A program made the translations under genes and the position numbers. 64,000 nt of DNA, taken from the NCBI RefSeq assembly GCF_019279795.1, contig NC_056727.1, forward strand, positions 1,209,078,577 to 1,209,142,576, read 5' to 3'. This stretch comes from Protopterus annectens. Lineage: Eukaryota; Chordata; Ceratodontiformes; Protopteridae. Under the pieces are notes generated by a model. The model was not told the DNA's origin, ran no database searches, and saw only the letters and a list, made by a program, of their open reading frames with translations. Positions 11,395 to 23,145 of this stretch are shown here, piece by piece. Position 1 is the stretch's first letter; each line of letters opens with the position of its first letter.

Positions 11395-12992
11395 TAAAAC
11401 AAGACCTAGCATCCCCATTTGGCATTCTCTTTGATCATAGCTTGAGAACTGGCCATGTTTCTGCAGAATGGAGAACAGCAACAGTAATTCCCTTGGACAA
11501 AGGGAGGCGATCAACTGACTCTAGGAACTACAGACCCATAAGTCTAACCAGCCTCATCTGCAAGGCTATGGAAAGAATTGTCATGGACCTTATCAACAAG
11601 GACATAGGCAAACTCCAGTTGCTGTTCCCAACCCATTTTGTTCTAGTTATGGGTAGATCATGCTTATTAAACCTGGTAGACTTCTTTGAAAATGTCACCA
11701 AAGCCATGGACAAAGGTAAGGCAGTGCACACAGCCTATCTCTACCTTGCCTTGGATTTTGACACAATCCCCCATTCTGGCATCATTGAGAACCTCTCCCA
11801 GCTGGGGATTAACCATTATGTTACTAGCTGGGTAGTCAATTGACTCACTGACAGAACACTCTCTGTCAAAATTGGGGACTCCACCTCCACCAGTAGACCC
11901 GTCACCAGTGGAGTACAACAGGGGTCTGTGCTGGGCCTCTTACTGTTTGGCATCTATTTCTCAAAAGTCTAGGCCAAAGTAGACAGCCTCTGGTTCACCA
12001 GGTTCACTGATGACTGCAAACTGGGAGCAGTCAATGAGTCCCTCAATGATGTCAATATATTACAAGAAGAGCTAACACAAATGGACGACTGGCGCCAAAG
12101 CAACTGGTCTAAAACTAAATGCAAAAAAATGCATTATTATTCCCTTTAACAAGATGAAATTCCTTACAAATTACAATATTGACAGCACCCCCCTGATTTC
12201 CAACCCAGTGGTGTGAGACTTGGGAACACAGGTTTATAGCAATCTGAATTTGACCACCAATTTTCCACAGTGGTAAAGAAAGTCTTCTATGTATCACATC
12301 TCATAAGCAAGGGCACAGCATCCAGGTCAAGGAATGTTATAACTCCATTGTACTTGACCCTCATCAGACCACTAATAGAGTATAATACACCCTTTTGCAT
12401 GTACCTCACCAGACACTCTCAGAAGCTGGAGAGACATCAGAGGTTTCTCACTAAGAAAATACAGGCACTCCAAAACATGATCTATGTGGGCAGGCTGAAA
12501 GCCCTGTCACTTTACTCTGTATTTTATAAGCTACTGAGAGGCAACTTGTGCCTGGCCTATAGGGCAATCTCCAACTCTGCCTTAATGGAAATGCTGCACA
12601 TCCGCAAGTCAGATGGCACAAGAGTCACTCACTCTAAAGATCTCAACCTAGCCTGTGACATTAATAGAATGTGCTGGAAAGACAGATATGACTCCCAGAG
12701 ACTGCTGCTTCTCTGGAATAGACTTTCTATTCATGTAAAACAGAGTTTGTCACTGACCCTATTCAAACACAATCTAGATAATTGGTGGGAGACCGTAAAT
12801 ACACCCCCTGGGGTAGACCCATGTCCCTCGTGGACAGGGGTAGCTGCTGTTGATCACAGACCCACTCTGTTCATAAATTCATTCTACAAACTACACAAAA
12901 TGAACAAATGGGATACTTGGATTAACATGGCTATGTCTGTAAAGGCTCTAGGGCCACTAACCTCGTAACCTCCTTTGAACCTATGACAGTAT
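11395..12992 (+). mobile_element. CR1-like LINE, 5'-truncated copy B
   Basis: A plus-strand RT fragment. Motifs are NYRPISLTSLICKAMERIV (about 11526), the first catalytic block degraded to LYLALDFDTIPHSG, VTSGVQQGSVLGLLLFGIYF (about 11900), and the active-site block FTDDCKLGAVNES (normally FADD). The C-terminal domain is open for 232 codons from 12270 to 12968 (RHSQKLERHQRFLTKK, LARP-like spacing to NLDNW). In-frame stops at 11842 and about 11971 and frameshifts make it dead. It ends near 12990 in TTTGAACCTATGACA, like the other family 3' ends. Confidence 0.88.
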
Positions 12993-13384
12993 CCCTTTAC
13001 AGTATTGCAAATATATACAAAATCCCAAAATAACAGTAGGCTTAAGTAACAAAAAATCCATTTATCCATTTAGCCAATCAAGCATTTTGAAAAATGCCAT
13101 TTGGCAAACAAATAAATCCCTGGTAACATACAGGGGGTCATTTCTATTTAAATTCTAACACATATCACTGTCAAAATAAATACATTATATTTTGAAAAGT
13201 GTACACTCTGATTTGCATGTTTAATGCCTGGCTATACCTTTGTCGCATTGCTGTCTCGGTGATGTAATATGAATTACAGCAACTGGTGTGTGGGTACAGA
13301 ACCTACAGCTTTTTAATGTTCCCACTCTCAAAGGCAAATGTGTTATGTTTTGAATCAGTGACACTATATTTTATTTAACATTAG
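12993..13384. other. No recognisable feature
   Basis: AT-rich sequence without motifs. Confidence 0.35.
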
Positions 13385-14950
13385 CAGCAGTAGCAGCACC
13401 CCATTTTCTTATTTTTTACATGGGGTCAGGGTGTGAAGTCAGTTGTTGTCACCTTTCTCAATTCGCAGCCCCTCTCCTATCTTCTTCAAGAGCCATGCCC
13501 ACCTGTTGCAAGTCTTCTCTCACAGAATCCCTCCATCTCTTGGTTGGGCTTTCTCATCTTCATCTTCCTTCTTCCTGTGACTGAATCACCATAATTAGTT
13601 CTCCTTGACCTTATCTACAGTTAGGGCTACTTTAGCTTCTGCTCTGATGTTCTGATTTGTCTCAAAGTATATATCCTGCTACCTATCTAAGGCACTTCAT
13701 CTCTATCACATCAAGTTTCCTAAGCTGCTATGCCTTCACTGCCCAGGATACTGTGCCACACAGCAGTACTGGTCATATCACTGTTTTATGCACCTTACAT
13801 TTCAGCTTCTTTGGCATTCTTCTTTCATGTAGTATCCCCATCACTTTGTACTGCATGGCTTCAGCCCCTGTGACTTTAGCTTTCACCTGCTCATTCAGAT
13901 TTTCCTTCTCCTCAACCACCCTTCCCAATACTTAAAGCTGTTAACTTGTTCTACTATGTTCCTTTCTATCTCACTTCTCAGCTGCTTTTTATTTCCCTTT
14001 TGTTGCCATTTCTACTGTCTTGCCTGTGCTCAATTTCATCCCACATGCTTTCAGGTTTGTATTCCATTCCCCTATCATTTGCTGAAGTTCCTTTCAGCGT
14101 TTGCTTATAATACTGCATCTTTATCTACAAACAGCATCTTTGCTGATCTGTTAACTCTAACCTGTGTGCTGATATAATCCCTCACCAGTAGGAACAATGG
14201 TTGGTTCAGAGCTGGAGCATGATGCACACCAACCCCCACTCAAAACCCCTCTGTGATCTTGTTTGTGTCACTGGCTCCTTGTACATGGCCTGCATTAATT
14301 CTACCAATGTGTCCAGGACTTCAGACCTTCACAAGACTGCCCAAATCAGCTTTCAGGGGACCTTGTCATGTGCTTTCTCTAAATTTAGGACTGCCCAGCT
14401 GGGCTCGTTCCTCATCTCCAGCTTATTCTATACTATCTGTCTCACTGAGGAAATCAGTTCAGCTGTAATGCAGCCTGGTATGAATCTGGACTGCTCATTT
14501 CCCATCTTACTTTCTACTGCTCGGCAAATTCATTTGTCAATCACCCTGTCTAGCACTTTTATGCAGCATGACAGCAGTTTGATACCTCTGTGTTCACAGC
14601 TGTGAATGCTCCCTTTGCTCTTATAAACTGGCACTAGATGTTTACTCTGTGGTTATCGGGGATACACCTCCCTGTCCATACTGTGATGGGTGCCCTTAGG
14701 AGCCATTTTTTTCCTAATATGTCAAACATCTTGACCACATTTACTATGACTTTGTCTAAAACCTCTGCTTTCCCTGACTTCATTTTCCTTAGTACACTTC
14801 CATTTCCACTTTCAACATAAGCTGTGCATGTGGTAGTACACCTTCTTTGTTTTGTTTTTTTTTTTCATTCAAAAGTTTTTGGAAGTATTCCTTCCATCCG
14901 CCATTTATATCCTGTGGCTTGATGAACAGATTGTTGCTGGCATCCCTTAT
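13385..14950 (-). mobile_element. RTE-type LINE, heavily decayed
   Basis: Translated on the minus strand in shifting frames, this gives the RTE-clade RT order. About 14590-14380 holds the block that normally reads as a gain-of-template helix (SRFIPGCITAEL, then SSVRQIV). About 14400-14330 holds WAVLNLEKAHDKVP, the degraded first catalytic motif. About 14280-14200 holds the post-motif region. 13900-13440 holds the C-terminal tail with KMRKPNQEMEG-type residues. Stops occur every few dozen codons. The apparent plus-strand ORFs here (13657-14820) are antisense shadows. Clade assignment is from motif resemblance only. Confidence 0.65.
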
Positions 14951-15118
14951 GAATGGTGTCTATTGTGTTTTCTTTATTTGCCTTGCAATGCATTATTAAA
15001 TATTTAATTTCCTTTCATCTCATTTATACTTATAGGTTAAAATGTTTTTCTTGCCTGACTGTATCAGATTTTACAAATGCAGTGCAATTTCAGAGTTATG
15101 ACGACATGCAAAAACTGA

Positions 15119-15690
15119 GAAGCTTAAAGGAAAACTCCACCGTAGAACTAAAAAAAATGCTTCTTCACTCTGTCTTTGTTTCCTGACTTAGTTTAACACC
15201 TCAAAATCACTTTAAGTGCTTTATTTGTAATTTTAGCCTGTTTTCCACAACATGGCTACCAATGGGGTTTGCTGTATCAAAGTGATATTGTACTCCCTCA
15301 AGCCTTTCTCTTTCCCATAATACTTTGTATGACATGCCAGACATAAGGAAGTAACTTTGAAGTCCCATGCCATTGACATAATGAGATTTGGGAGGGTCAC
15401 TGTTATTTTCTTTACCTTCTGTAAAAGGACTGCTTCTTTTCTGTCTCTAATCACCCTCGTTTATGTTTGGCTCAGACCTTGATTTACACTATACTTAGAA
15501 GTTATCCAGCTACAGCCAGAAAACTAGTGTTTTCTTTTGTAGTTCAAGAGGAATTGAGCGTCCCCTCCCCCCACACTACTGCAGAGGTGTTAAAACTGTC
15601 ACTGCACTTAGAAACCTTTGCAGAATCAATTCCTCAGGCTACAAAAGAAAACCATGAACAAAGGCCTGGAATTTAGCTACTTTTCTTAAC
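15119..15690 (-). repeat. Dispersed repeat with TTAAAGGAAAA end (T2/Kolobok-like MITE?)
   Basis: This segment matches, in opposite orientation, 39725-40341 and its duplicate 49472-50088. It starts CTTAAAGGAAAACTCCACC and ends in a foldback block (CTTAGAAGTTATCCAGCTAC at about 15494). The terminal TTAAAGGRR is typical of Xenopus T2-type MITEs that target TTAA. The superfamily is therefore a suggestion. No protein is encoded. Confidence 0.6.
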
Positions 15691-15699
15691 AACAAGAAA

Positions 15700-15917
15700 G
15701 AGACTAGTGCTTTAGCTAAGCATGTAGGAACTGAAGGGGTAGATCACGTTTTTAAATTTTTGGTTTTAGAAGTAATAGAGGAAAGTATTAGAGGGGGTGA
15801 CATTAAAAATAGAACTGAAGAAGATGAGCAGAAATGGATCTTACAATTGAATGCAGACAAACCCCCAGATATCAATGAAACAGTTATCATTGAAACCATT
15901 CCTAAAGGCAAGAACAC
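15700..15917 (+). pseudogene. Penelope-like element, GIY-YIG C-terminal fragment
   Basis: A short open frame resembles the end of the PLE GIY-YIG endonuclease: VDHVFKFLVLEVIEE, then RGGD, then QKWILQLNADKPPDIN, ending in a stop at about 15918. The equivalent PLE region at 62760-62865 has the same spacing (GGNW, then SEWQIF, then GLNDFISIKPFL). It is cut directly by the TTAAAGG repeat that follows. Only the tail is present, so this is a 5'-truncated or interrupted copy. Confidence 0.65.
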
Positions 15918-16795
15918 TTAAAGGACCCCTGCGGGCAAACAATGAAAAAACATATATTTTTTATCTTGCCATGATTTACTGCACTCCCTAAAGCTGCCTG
16001 CAGAAAAATAAGTACTCATTCCTAATTTTATTTTTTTTTTACTCTTGTCTGCCCTCATGGGGGCAGACATTGTGATTCCTTTGTAAAGCTAAATCTGTCT
16101 CAATGCACAGACTGTGAGAACAAATAGCCCTACCATTTGTTGTCAGACTAGACTTCCATTCACTTAGAATGGACCACCTGAAAAAAATTGCCAAGTTTGA
16201 GAGTCTGCAGCTCATGCGTCATTGACTGGTATGTGCTGAGTTTTACAAATGTTGTTCATATTGATGTACTACACATTCTCTGAAAGAAACTTGCAAAAGT
16301 GTCAACAAATTACGGAGGTAAAAAAGACTTTTCACAAGAAGCAGTTTTGCAATTTCAATTCCTGGCCAAGTTACTCCACCCATCTCCCCTCCTTCAGTGG
16401 GCTACAGTCTTACATTTCCAGCTTTACTAGATACAACTATTTAGTCAGCTTTGCATGACAATAGACATCAAAAAAAATTACAGCCTGGTGTGCCACTAAA
16501 ACTGTTCCCTTATATGTCTCTTCACTTTTCAATAGCATTTCCCCAGGAATAAAAAAAAAAAAAAAAACAAAGCACACACATCAGTCCAGAGTTTGGGCCA
16601 ATCTATCCATTTCTTAATGTGCACAGTAAAACATTCAGTTTATAATGCGTTCTGGCTGTTGACATGGTTATCTTTACATAGTTATTCTCTTATAGCATAA
16701 CCTGAACTTATGGTATTCAATGCCGAGCTTTACAACAGTTCTCAGTTTCTTAACAATGACCTCCCAAGCCTCTGATGTGACCCAGTACTTTGTCA
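15918..16795 (+). repeat. 0.88-kb dispersed repeat, copy 1 (TTAAAGGACC end)
   Basis: Reverse complement of 22262-23145 over its whole length, about 90% by eye. Shared blocks include GCCCTACCATTTGTTGTCAG, CTCCCCTCCTTCAGTGGGCT and an internal A-run at about 16549. The left tip is CTTAAAGGACC; the right tip lies near GATGTGACC. No coding potential or terminal inverted repeat was found. Confidence 0.8.
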
Positions 16796-17192
16796 ATATA
16801 CTGTAAATACATAGATTAATACAAATGTTTGTGCACATATGACACGTACAATATTACATATATACCATCATTAAAACAAGATAAATGCTTCTTTTTGGAT
16901 TTATGTTCAAGCAATTGTATATTTGTTGTATATTATCTTGTTTAATTGTTTCTCAATATTCTAACCACTGTATATGCTGCATCAATTGTAAAACTCTGAT
17001 TTTACTCCTTTTATATTTTCTATGCTCTTTGTACAAAACAGCTATGTTTGTACAATTTATTTTTATTATTTTTTATAATTGTTTATTATGTATCTGGAGC
17101 TTTTCTCCCCGAGCCTCCGCTGAAAATGGTCACATTGTGTCCAGTCAGACTACCTGGTAAACAAATGGAAAATAAATAAAAAATAAAATGTC
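16796..17192 (+). mobile_element. L2-like LINE 3' tail (5'-truncated)
   Basis: The last ~110 bp match the 3' end of the LINE at 33605-38063: GGAGCTTTTCTCCCCGAGCC, CTGAAAATGGTCA, CCAGTCAGACTACCTGG, then an AAATA-rich tail. Upstream AT-rich sequence (from about 16796) may belong to the same 3' UTR, but the boundary is unsure. Confidence 0.7.
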
Positions 17193-17432
17193 GTTGTTGT
17201 TGTTGTTGTGTCTTTCGGCTTTTCCCGGTTAGGCGTCGCCACAGCGGAACTCCGGTCCGCTAATGATTGGCAGTAGATTTTTATGTGCCGAGTTGCCAGC
17301 TCTGACGCACAACCTTCAACGAAGGTACGTCCATTCACACATGTCTCCAGACAGAAGATGCTTTAGCTGAGAATCAAACAGGACAACGTCTTACTGTGAG
17401 GCGACAATGCTACTGCAGCACCACCACCGCAG
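17193..17432. repeat. Dispersed repeat, GTT run plus GTCGCCACAGCGG core
   Basis: Starts with a GTT microsatellite and continues TCTTTCGGCTTTTCCCGG, then GGCGTCGCCACAGCGGAAC. It is GC-richer than its surroundings. From memory this core resembles a repeat seen in fish and amphibian genomes, but I cannot name the family. It ends in another AAATA-rich tail at 17433-17450. Confidence 0.5.
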
Positions 17433-17554
17433 TTAAATAAAAAATAAAATATACTAAGAAAATCAATATACCAAAAAAAAAAAACACAGAAGGAAAGAAA
17501 ATGTTTCCTTCATGCTGTCATGAAAATCCCACTCACTTATTCAGATATTATGGG

Positions 17555-17557
<3 letters not shown>

Positions 17558-17614
<57 letters not shown>
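17558..17614. repeat. (TA)n microsatellite
   Basis: About 28 uninterrupted TA units just upstream of LINE copy C. They create a false poly-Tyr/Ile reading frame on the minus strand. Confidence 0.98.
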
Positions 17615-17618
<4 letters not shown>

Positions 17619-17639
17619 CATATATAATATATTAGGCAA

Positions 17640-18185
17640 AACAACGTACCCAACACGCTAGTCATAAGTGAATCTATAGTCAGGCACACTGATGTCCCAC
17701 TCACCAGGCTAAACAAGGAGAAGGTTACTGTCAGCTGCCTGTCGGGTGCCAGGATCCGCCACATAACCCACGCACTCAGGTCACTCCACAACAAGTACAA
17801 ATATGACTCTGTCATTGTCCATGTTGGTGTGAATGACGTGAGACATACCTCCCTGGACTACATGAAAAGAGACATGGAAGAGCTCTCCGATCTTGTAGCC
17901 CAGGGAGGTATGACCCTAGCCCTGAGTAGCATTCTGCCATCGCCCAGAATGATACCATAGTACAAGGACAAAATGATTGACTTCAACAACTGGCTAAGCG
18001 TTTGGTGTCATTCTAAGGGGAATCTAGTATCTGTCTGCCTGGGACAACATGATCGACAGACCACGATGCTTTGCCAGAGATGGCCTGCACCTGTTGCCCA
18101 TGGGATTCCAGATACTGGCTAAGGCTCTTGCTGCCCCTATAGTGCCTTTTTTAGACAAGGTTCAAATGACAAATTTACCACCGTA
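17640..18185 (+). pseudogene. LINE ORF1, SGNH/GDSL esterase-like
   Basis: The frame reads NTLVISESIVRHTDVPLTRL, where the usual GDS(I/L) block with the nucleophile Ser is present as SES. It continues with CLPGARIRHITHAL, then SVIVHVGVNDVRHTSLDYM (block III, G-x-N-D). After a frameshift comes CFARDGLHLLPMGFQ, whose D-x-x-H matches the Asp/His of the triad. Such esterase domains occur in ORF1 of CR1-type LINEs, where they are thought to act on membranes or lipids. An in-frame stop at about 17960 and a frameshift near 18040 break it. Only the 3' part of ORF1 may be present, since no start codon is clear. Confidence 0.8.
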
Positions 18186-18204
18186 ACAGGAACAGGCAAG
18201 CAAA

Positions 18205-20990
18205 AACTGAGGGTAATGCTACTCAATGCTAGAAGTCTAAATCTCAAAATGCACTCACTCAAGGCACTCCTTAAAATGGAGAACATCAATATCTGTGCAG
18301 TGACTGAGACCTGGTTCAAGGCTCCAAAGAGCACCCCTGCACTACCAGGCTATAACTCATACCACACTTTTCGGCCACATAACCCGGACCGGAACACCAA
18401 AGGTGGAGGTGTGTCCATATTCATTAAGGATGTCCACACCTCCAGGCAAGTTGTTCAGCATAATGCATCTGAGGATATCCAAGTGCAACTAACTCTGGGC
18501 AAAACTGCAATCCAAACTGTAGCTTGCTACAGATCCCCCATCATGCCCCAGGATTCCCACTCCTCTTTTCTTGATATACTGGAAAATATTAGGGTTCAAA
18601 CACCCTAATAATGGGCAATTTCAACTACCCCACCATTAACTGGGAAAACTACTCATGTACCAACTCCTTCGCTCAACGCTTTCTGGAATTCATAAATTCC
18701 GGTGCTCTGGATCAACTTATCCACAACCCACCAAGGGCAACAATATCCTAGACCTAGTCATTACCAACATGAATGACTGATGTTCCACACCCAAAGTCAA
18801 CTCCTCGTTGGTCAGATCTGACCATAAGCTAATCCCTCTAGATATCCACATCCCACCCCCACCCCCCATTAAGGAAACCACGGTAAAAAAAATTTCTCCA
18901 AAGCCAACTTCATGCTTCTTAAGACAGAAGTGGCGAACTTCATGACACCCATGCAGAAGGACAATACAGTTACAACTGCTGAATCCTACACAAATGCACA
19001 CTATAAACACTTACATGAGTGCATAGATCGTGCTATCCCAAACAGAACCAAGAAGCTATCCTCCCAAAAAAGGAAGCCAATCTGGTGGTCCCCTGCCATA
19101 AACAAACTGTACAACAGAAGAAAGAAACTTGCAAAAGAGAGTAAAATCCCATGAGTGGTGGAACTCCCTGGTCAGCCTCAGTAAGAAGCTGAGATCCCTT
19201 ATAAGAGCCTCCAAAGCTAGCTTTGAAAATAAAATTGCCACTGATTCTAAGGACAGCCGCAAAGCATTCTATAGCTATGTCAAGAATCTCAATGGCAACA
19301 CCCAGATCTGCTCTGAGTTACAGCACAATGACATGAAAATTACAGAACCAACTGATATTGCCAACATCCTGGCAGATAGGTTCAGTGCTAACTTTACCAC
19401 CCTCTCACACCCTAAAGGGCCCATATCTATACAGGAAGAATGCAGAGTCCCTGTAATCACAACTACACAGGTAAAAGCGGCACTCTCTAAAGCCAAAAAC
19501 ACAGCATCCATGGGGCTGGACAACATCCCAGGCTGCGTTTTACACGAACTTCAGAATGAACTGGCTCCCCACTTAAGCATCATGTTCAATCATAGCCTCA
19601 CATCAGGCTTTGTGCCCACTGAATGCCACACAGCAACAGTTATCCCACTCCACAAAGGGGAAGCCACCACTGATCCTGGGAACTATCGCCCTATTAGCCT
19701 GATGAGCCTGGTCTGCAAGGCCATGGAACGTATCATCATGGAACTCATAAACAAAGACATTGGTAACCTCCAAACTTTGGACCCCACGCAGTTTGGATTT
19801 GTGAAAGGCTGGTCATGCATCCTGAACCTAATCAACTTCTTTGAGGCAGTCGCCAAAGCCATAGATGAGGCTAAGGTGGTTCACACAGCCTATCATGACC
19901 TCGCCAAGGCTTTTGACACCATCCCCCATTCTGGAATTATAGCTAAACTCACTAAACTAGGTATAAATCCCTACGTCACAAGATGGGTTGCCAACTGGCT
20001 CACTGACAGAACCCACACTGTAAAAGTTGCAGACTTCAAATCTGACATCAAACCAGTGACAAGTGGAGTACCACAGGGTTCAGTCCTGGGACTTCTCCTG
20101 TTTGGTATCTACTTCTCTGAAGTACAGGCTAACACAGAAGGCCTCTGGCTAATGAAGTTCGCAGATGACTGCAAACTAGGAGCCATATTCAAGTCCCCAA
20201 ATGATGTGGACATCCTACAGAAGGGCCTCATGAGACAGATGCCTGTTGTCAGAGCCATGGCCTCAAGCTCAATGTGAAAAAGTGCATTGTCATCCCCTTT
20301 GGTAAAAACTGTGTACCACATAGGCAGCAGTCTACTTAATACCGAATGTGTGATAAGAGACCTTGGGACCCAGGTGGACAGTCTTTCCTTTGATAATCAC
20401 ATCGCCACAGTAGTCAGGAAGTCCTTCTACGTGGCACACCTCATCACAAAATGGTTCTCATCCAGGAAAAAAAGAGGTCATTGTTCCCCCTCTACTCAAC
20501 ACTCATTGGACCCATTATAGAGTACAAGGCACCTTTTGGAATGTACCTCATAAGACATCTGCAGCAGCTGTAAAGGCAACAGGAGTACCTCACAAAGAGG
20601 ATTACTGGCCGCAAACAGATGCCCTACACTGACCATCTCAAAAAACTCCAGCTTTACTCCATAGCATATCGTCTACTCTGAGGTGATCTCTGCCTAACAA
20701 ATAAAGCTATGTCAAACCCAGAGCTGTTGGACATGCTACACCTAAAGAAATCCCAATCCCTCCGAGCTACATGCTCTAGGGACCTAAACCTTGTCACCAC
20801 AATAAACAGGACAGGCTGGTGGGATAGATTCCTGTCCCAGAGACTTCCCATACTCTGGAACAAGCTACCCATCTATGTCAAGCAAAGTTCCTCATTACCA
20901 CTCTTCAAGAAAAATCTTTGAGTGGATGGGAAATAGAAAATATACCCCGGGAATCACTTCTGTGGCTCTGCTTGACAGTGGCACAGGAAA
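18205..20990 (+). pseudogene. LINE ORF2, APE endonuclease + reverse transcriptase
   Basis: The APE-type endonuclease spans 18210-18860: LLNARSLNLKMHSLK, VTETWF with the catalytic Glu, GDFN-equivalent GNFNYPTINW after a frameshift near 18600, and SDHKLIPLD with the terminal His. The RT is in a 382-codon frame at 19129-20277: YRPISLMSLVCKAMERII, YHDLAKAFDTIPHSG (first Asp), VTSGVPQGSVLGLLLFGIYF, KFADDCKLGA (active site). The C-terminal region, 20290-20920, is split into three frames with in-frame stops (about 20572 and 20680). This is the most intact member of the family here, but it is not functional. Confidence 0.9.
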
Positions 20991-21075
20991 ATAACTTTCT
21001 TGGGTGGCATAAGCCAGGGAACCTTGCTGGCTAGGCTTACTTAGGCCCTTAGGCCGATAGCCTAGTACCTACCTA

Positions 21076-21357
21076 TGAACCTATTATTAGACTAAATACA
21101 ATATTATGTAGCATTGAAATGTGCTGACATTATAAGGGTGGCAGTTCATTATTACTCATAAAGCAAATGTCAGAGTGGAAAAGTTCAAATAGTGGATAAA
21201 GAGGAGGAGAGGAAGAGAAGAAAAAGTGAGAAGAAGTATTTGTTAGAAGTAATAATTAGGGTAGATATGGGAGGCAGGAGAAAAAATGAGTAAAAGCAAA
21301 CATTACAAGTAAGAGAAATGAAACCAAAGAAAAGAATAAATAACATGGACAACAAGA

Positions 21358-21401
<44 letters not shown>

Positions 21402-22261
21402 TAAAAGAACTATAAAGCAAACTTGCACTGATACCGGCTTGCTGCCCTGCTGGGGGGGGGGGGGGGCACTTGTGCAAGTGCAGTGGACTGGCTCCAGTAG
21501 GAAGGGATGGCAGCATACCTCTCAACATTATAGAACAAGAAATCTGACAAGGCCATAAATAATGGGGGACAAAGGCTCAAAAATTGGGACAATTTATAAA
21601 TATTGCACTTACAAACTTAAAAAGTTGATAAGCAGGTTTTGCATTAGAGTGGATTTTCTTAAGGATATGAAGTCTGAAAATCAAATGCCTGTCAACTTTC
21701 TGACTTCAGTGTTGAATGATTTGCCAGTGATTTGACAGAAAACTGCAATTTTATGAAAAACAGACAAAAAAAATTGGACTTTCTGCAAAAATCTGTACTG
21801 TTGAGAGATATGGATGGGAGCTCTGAACCAACACCCATCAATCATTTTCATTTGTTTGCCAAAGCCATTACAGCAGTGTTTTGCAGTGAGGTGGGAAAAG
21901 CCTTAAATTTGACTGGTATGTTGTGTGGGTGTGGGTAGCTGTGTTTGTGGAAGGTGGAGGTGTGCCTTTGTAGGTGTGGTGCGAATGTTATGGATTATGA
22001 AATGGAGAGATTAAGAGTAAAATTGTTATCAGTTAAGTCCCTAGCAATTTCATCACTGCTTGATTCAGACATATACATTACCCTATGTTTGTCAGTACTA
22101 TGTTTGAGTGCATTGTTTTGGAGTGTGGTATCACTGCTACAGCTGCTGCTACTCTTTCAATACAAGTATCTGCTTTGGAAGTTTTCTCCAGGAGTCTGTT
22201 GCTGAGAGGATGAGAGACATGCTACAGGTATACAACCAAGGCAAACTGGATAAAGCAATAG
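21076..22261. other. Non-coding stretch with (GT)n and poly-G
   Basis: Contains (GT)n at 21362-21399 and a G16 run at about 21451-21466. I recognise no gene. The block around 21510-21600 (ACCTCTCAACATTATAGAAC, then AATTGGGACAATTTA) is reminiscent of an amphibian dispersed repeat, but I cannot support a call. Confidence 0.4.
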
Positions 22262-23145
22262 TAAGAAAAAGTACTAGGTCACATCAGAGGCTTGGGAGGT
22301 CATTGTTAAGAAACTGAGAACTGTTGTAAGATTTATCATTAAATACCATACGTTCAGGTTATACTATAAGAGAATAACTATGTAAAGATAACCATGTCAG
22401 CAGACAAAATGCATGATAAGTTGAATATTTTACTGTGCACATTTTAAATGGATAGACTGGCCTAAACTCTGGACTGATGCTTTTGCTTTTCTTTTTTTTT
22501 TTTTTTTTTTTATTCCTGGGAAATGCTATTCAGAAGTGAAGAGACATACAAGGGAACAGATTTAGTGGCACACCAGGCTGTGATTTTTTTTTGTCTATTG
22601 TCATGCAAAGCTGACTAAATAGTTGAATCTAGTAAAGCTGGAAATGTGAGACGGTAGCCCACTGAAGGAGGGGAGATGGGAGGAGTAACCTGGCCAGGAA
22701 ATGAAACTTGCAAAACTGATCCTTGTGAAAAATCTTTTTTATCTCAGTAATATGTTGACACTTTTGCAAGTTTCTTTCAGAGAATGTGTAGTACATCAGT
22801 AGGAACAACATTTGTAAAACTCTGCACATACCAGTCAGTGACACATGAGCTGCAGAATCTCAAACTTGGCAGTTTTTTTCAGGTGGTCCATTCTAAGTGA
22901 ATGGAAGTCTAGTCTGACAACAAATGGTAGGGCTATTTGTTCTCAGTCTGTGCATTATGGGACAGATTTAGCTTTCCAAAGGAATCACGATGTCTGCCCC
23001 CACGAGGGCAGACAAGAGTAAAAACAGAATAAAATTTGGAATGAGTACTTATTTTGCTACAGGCAGATTTGAGATGTGTAGTAAATCGTGGCAAGATAAA
23101 AAATATATGTTTTCTTCATCATTTGCCCATAGTGGTCCTTTAAGC
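22262..23145 (-). repeat. 0.88-kb dispersed repeat, copy 2 (inverted relative to 15918-16795)
   Basis: Full-length reverse complement of 15918-16795. Its TTAAAGGACC tip is at 23136-23145 (GTGGTCCTTTAAGCAC). The internal A-run appears as poly-T at about 22491-22511. Confidence 0.8.

Larger units (their letters stand above)
17636..21075 (+). mobile_element. CR1-like LINE, longest copy (C)
   Basis: This copy retains two coding regions: an esterase-type ORF1 (17640-18185) and an EN-RT ORF2 (18205-20990). It ends with the family 3' tail (GGCTAGGCTTACTTAGGCCC, then CCTAGTACCTACCTATGAAC at about 21062). Copies A, B and D in this window are 5'-truncated relatives, as expected from incomplete target-primed reverse transcription. 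No target-site duplication was clear. Confidence 0.92.

Noticed and set aside
13657-14820. Series of plus-strand ORFs of 60-134 codons
   Set aside because: Their composition is that of antisense RTE sequence. The minus strand gives recognisable, though broken, RT blocks.
17537-17815. Minus-strand ORF rich in Tyr and Ile
   Set aside because: Produced by translating the (TA)n microsatellite.
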